A stretch of DNA of 64,000 nucleotides, taken from contig OZ176052.1 of assembly GCA_964247055.1 (NCBI GenBank), positions 4,030,001 to 4,094,000 on the forward strand, given 5' to 3'. Source of the DNA: Paragordius varius (lineage: Eukaryota; Nematomorpha). Below, one piece after another: positions 60,606-64,000 of the stretch. A program made the translations under genes and the position numbers. Positions within the stretch are counted from its first letter, which is position 1, and the number at the start of each line of letters is the position of its first letter. The notes under the pieces were generated by a model. It worked only from the letters and a program-made list of their open reading frames with translations. It did no database searches and had not been told where the DNA came from.

Positions 60606-62260
60606 TGCCTATAGCAGGGCTTCTTAAACTTTTGTTCCCAACCCCATTTATGATTGCGTGTTTCTTAACGACCCCAACAAATATAAAAGAAAAATAATAG
60701 TTTCTTAGAAATAACAGTTAGAAATTTTGTTGATAATTTATCAGGATTATTTCGGTTTTGAGAGATCGACAAAATTAAATCTACATTTTTTATAAATTTC
60801 TATAACATTTTCTGATTCATAGTGAATTTATACAAGAAACTAGCAAGCCCTGTCACGCTTCGGTTTTAATTATACTTTTAAGGATTTTTGCATAGGCTGA
60901 AATATTGTTCACTCGAAATTGACCATATTCAATCTGTCCTTTTTAAAGTTAATATTCAACTATAATTGGATTCATTTTAAAATTTTTGTTTTACGAAATC
61001 ATGGTTAAAAATTTTAATTTGAAATTGTGTTCATACAGCGGGGATCAAGGGATATAAAAAGTAAATCATTTGTGGTCCTTTTTTAAAGGAAAGAATGATA
61101 TTATACAAATTCTCCAGAAATGTGTTTAACTGAAGTCGTGCTCCACAATTACGCCTATTTTGTATGGCGTCTCAGTTTTAAGCTGGTAGACCCCTACCCA
61201 TAGACCTATATGGAAAAAGCGCAGAGTTAAATTCTTTGCCTTTATAGGGCAAATATTTGGAATCATTTTTGATACCATCGTCTCATGGGTTATTCGAAAA
61301 AATGCCTCAACACTAAATAATCGTTATATGATGGCGTTTTAGGGCATAAAGGCCCCAAATTAACGGTAATAAAAAAATCTGACCTTAATTTTTACCTAGT
61401 TACCGGTAATATTTCGAGCTTTTAATGAGCTCATATGGCTTCATTTTTCTGTAATCCAAAACAACGCAATTTCTAAATAGTGGCGCAGTTTTAGCGGCTA
61501 TCTGTTTACCCAGCAGCCAATGTTAAAAAAAACGCAAGCCTAAAATTTTTGCCTTTAAACAAAAATTAACTCGAATCCTCAGTGAATTTTAACGGTCTCA
61601 TACCCTGGGAAAAAAATTATTTAGTTTTTTTTAAAAAAAGAGATTTTACGGGGGGAACGGGTAAAAATCGAGCCTAAATTAAAAAAGTAAGCCGACTAGG
61701 TTAGGCGCAATCGAAAAAAAAGTAAAAATAATCATATTTGAAATCGAAAGGTACAACACGTATTCCGGATTGTCTCAAAGACACGATTTTTCTGGACTTC
61801 TGTTTTCAAAAAAACCCGTTTTTTACACGGGGTGGGTCCGAACTAGGAGCCTAATTCAAAAAAAGAGCGAAGGTATTATCGAGGCATTCATTAATGATAA
61901 TATTTTTTTGACATTTGGATTTAAATGGATCTTCCGTTGAAACAGATCACAAAGCCAGCATGTTCTATTTTTATAATATATAGATCATAATGATCGGAAT
62001 AGAAATGCTGATATAAACAGTCCTTCCGAACCAGAAGATCTTATGATATATTTATCTACGATGATTGTTATTTTTCTTTATAACAATAATTTTACAAGTT
62101 AAAAAACATTTTTTGTTAAATTGTATTTTTATCACTCGCGACCCCAAATGGGGTCGCGACTCATAGTTTAAGAAGCCCTGGCCTATAGTGTTAGCGATTT
62201 AAAAATTAAAGAAAAAAAAATAACAGCGAAAAAGTTTGAGATGAGGATTTTTACAATTTT
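60540..62260. repeat. Dispersed repeat family A, copy split by the hAT insertion
   Basis: Left of the hAT, 'accataataaacaattgcc' and, right of it, 'gttagcgatttaaa' together match the uninterrupted order in copy 1 ('accataatttacaattattt' then 'tattggcgataaag'). This shows that the hAT inserted into a pre-existing family A copy. Confidence 0.7.
60614..62180. mobile_element. Non-autonomous hAT element with perfect 8-bp target duplication
   Basis: The ends CAGGGCTTCTTAAAC and GTTTAAGAAGCCCTG are perfect 15-bp inverted repeats. The flanks gcctatag (60606-60613) and gcctatag (62181-62188) are identical and fit nnnTAnnn, the Buster-type target. The length is 1,567 bp. About 61,130-61,990 is the reverse complement of modules in 46,640-48,450, for example 'ggccccaaattaacggtaa' against 'ttaaccgttaatttggggcc'. 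No transposase frame is visible, so it depends on another copy. Confidence 0.9.
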
Positions 62261-62607
62261 ACATAATTCATTTTTTTAAATCACACAGTGTACAAAATCG
62301 GATATCATGAAAAAATATCTTGATGAAATGATTATATTCTGATAGAATGTAAGGTTATTTACATTTTTGCGGCAAGTTCTCCATATCAGAAAAAGCCAAG
62401 AATTGCGCACATTTTTTTTAATTAACTTTTTTGGTAAAAGCTAAAGGCTTTCCAAAAAATATAATATATATTATGAGCAACCTATAAAAGGCAAAACAAT
62501 ATTTTTTTAAAAAAATAAATTTTTGGTGGCTCCGTAAGTCACATTTTTTATGCTCTCCTAAAAAGGCTAGTTTTCTAAAATAAAACGAATGCAGAGCTTG
62601 CGTGTTA
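62189..62607. repeat. Family A tail and reversed family C copy
   Basis: Up to about 62,300 the sequence continues family A ('gaaaaagtttgagatgagg'). About 62,370-62,580 is a reversed family C copy ('tctccatatcaga' against 'tctcgatatggagc'). No gene is seen. Confidence 0.5.
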
Positions 62608-64000
62608 AAAATGTCTCGCTTTTTCACGATTATATAAAAAAAAATTTTTTTTAATACATATAAATTTTTTTTATCCGTTTAAATTTTTTATCATTAATAT
62701 CTTTAAAATCTATTCAATTTTAAATTAAAATTTTTTAATTTTAAATTAAAAATATTTATTTTTTTCGAATTTATATCATATGATTATACACTTGGCTTCC
62801 TACTACTACTGTCATCGTTATCAAAAAGCCAAGTTAATACCACAAATCGGTAGCTTAAAAGACAAATTGATACCACAAATCGGTACCTTACATGTTTATT
62901 CCAGAAAATTAAGGTAATATAATATTTATTATACTAATATTTTAGTTTTATTAACTTGCCAACATTATTAAAAAACCAAATTAATACCATAAATCGGTAG
63001 CTTAAAAGACAAATTGATACCACAAATCGGTACCTTACACGTTTATTCCAGAAAAGGTAATATAATATTTATTATACTAATAGTAGTTTATAAATATGAG
63101 CACAAAAAGAGGTTGTAAATTCAGCGATGAATTAATGAAAGATTTTATCAAAAAAAACGAAGAATGAATCATCTGTTAAATGTCTTATATGCGAGGGGGA
63201 ATTCACTCTAGCACATGGTGGCAAGCATGATATTACCAAGCATGTGGAAACACAGAAACATATAAAATGTTTAGATATGGCGGCATCCTCTTACAAAATG
63301 AGCGATTTTTTTCGAAAAACCGCTTTTGGAGAGGAAGAAAAGAATTTGGCACTAGCTGAGGGCGTGTTATGTTTTCACGCAGTTAATCACAATCATTCCT
63401 TTCGATCTATGGACTGTATCTCACAGGTTATTCGCACGTTATTCCATAAAAAATTTACATGTGCCCGTACAAAGGCTGAAGCCATGTGCAATGTCCTTTC
63501 GCCACATGCATTTTCTGAAATACAAAAAGATTTGCTGAAAATTAAATTCTTATCCCTATACTCTGATGCATCAAATCACCATGAAACAAAATTATTTCCC
63601 ACTAAGATATTTTGATTCAGAAACCAAAGTAAAAATTAAAATTTTAGATTTAATTTCTCTACCCGGTGAAAATTTCGAAATAATATTTACTTCAGTAATG
63701 CATATTCTAGAAAAAAATAATTTAAAAGACAAAATTATCGCATATTGCGCTGACAACACAAATACGAACTTTAGTAGAAAAGTAAGGAGGGGAACAAAAA
63801 ATATTTTTCATAAATTAATAGATAATCTTAATCAAAACATTATTGGCGTTGGATGTGCAGCGCATATAATACACAACGCTATTCAAACAGCTGCTGATTT
63901 GTTACCCCTAGATGTGGAAAATGTAGCTGTTAAAATATATTCCTATTTTTATCTATAAACAGTACGTGTTGAAACGCTTAAAGAATTCTGTGAAAATGCA
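62608..64000 (+). mobile_element. BED-finger hAT transposon copy, cut by the window end
   Basis: From 62,608 (tgtctcgctttttcacgattatat) the sequence tracks 1,320 onward of the fold-back element, but the outer GGTGACCAG end is absent, so the copy is 5'-truncated or its end is decayed. It contains a tandem duplication of about 140 bp (about 62,830-62,940 and 62,965-63,085, unit with 'accacaaatcggtacctta'). It carries the transposase described separately. Its right end lies outside the window. Confidence 0.75.
63097..63958 (+). pseudogene. BED zinc-finger hAT transposase, N-terminal part
   Basis: MSTKRGCKFSDELMKDFIKKN at about 63,097 is followed, after frame disruption, by a BED-type finger (CLICEGEFTLAHGGKHDITKH) read through to 63,244-63,615 (KTAFGEEEKNLALAEGVLCF ... 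CARTKAEAMCNVLSPHAF). The reading then shifts to 63,566-63,958, with KDKIIAYCADNTNTNFS and IGVGCAAHIIHNAIQ. At least two frame breaks and an end stop before the window edge make it inactive. It is the best template here for the family in the 1,266-4,146 element. Confidence 0.75.

Overview
This is a very AT-rich, intron-rich eukaryotic nuclear segment, almost certainly from an animal. The gene set is metazoan: an A1CF/RBM46-type RNA-binding protein, a Golgi carbohydrate sulfotransferase, a YIPF1/2 Golgi membrane protein and the transcription elongation factor PAF1. Four introns of only 23-31 nt lie beside introns of 80 nt to several kb. As far as I know, 5'-biased tiny introns are best known among animals from flatworms, so a platyhelminth or another lophotrochozoan is my best guess, but the window does not settle it.

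Layout. 1-1.26 kb holds intergenic repeats. 1.27-4.15 kb is a fold-back hAT transposon. 6.4-13.2 kb (+) is a complete 13-exon A1CF/RBM46-like gene (882 aa by exon joining). 15.5-19.7 kb (-) is a sulfotransferase whose 3-kb intron carries a mariner-type MITE and a 1.92-kb element with two 653-bp inverted repeats; that element encodes only a Myb/SANT-like protein. 23.3-28.7 kb (+) is a YIPF1/2 gene with a 25-nt intron and a second fold-back hAT in another intron. 29.7-34.4 kb (-) is a six-exon gene for an unrecognised coiled-coil protein (about 820 aa). 34.5-46.6 kb has no recognisable gene, only MITEs and a dispersed repeat family. 46.6-48.6 kb is a modular repeat block ending in a Helitron-like terminus. 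48.7-50.5 kb is a hAT element with a perfect 8-bp target duplication. 51.7-58.6 kb (+) is a complete 13-exon PAF1 gene (536 aa) whose first three introns are 23, 28 and 31 nt and whose tenth intron carries a LINE fragment. 60.6-62.2 kb is a second hAT element with a perfect 8-bp target duplication, inserted into a copy of the dispersed repeat and carrying modules shared with the 46.6-48.6 kb block. 62.6-64 kb is another BED-finger hAT copy, cut by the window end.

The host genes look functionally unrelated (RNA processing, sulfation, Golgi traffic, transcription elongation, a coiled-coil protein) and lie in mixed orientation. All exon joins were made by reading homology, GT-AG borders and codon phase by eye; every listed join keeps phase. 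No transcript or database evidence was available.
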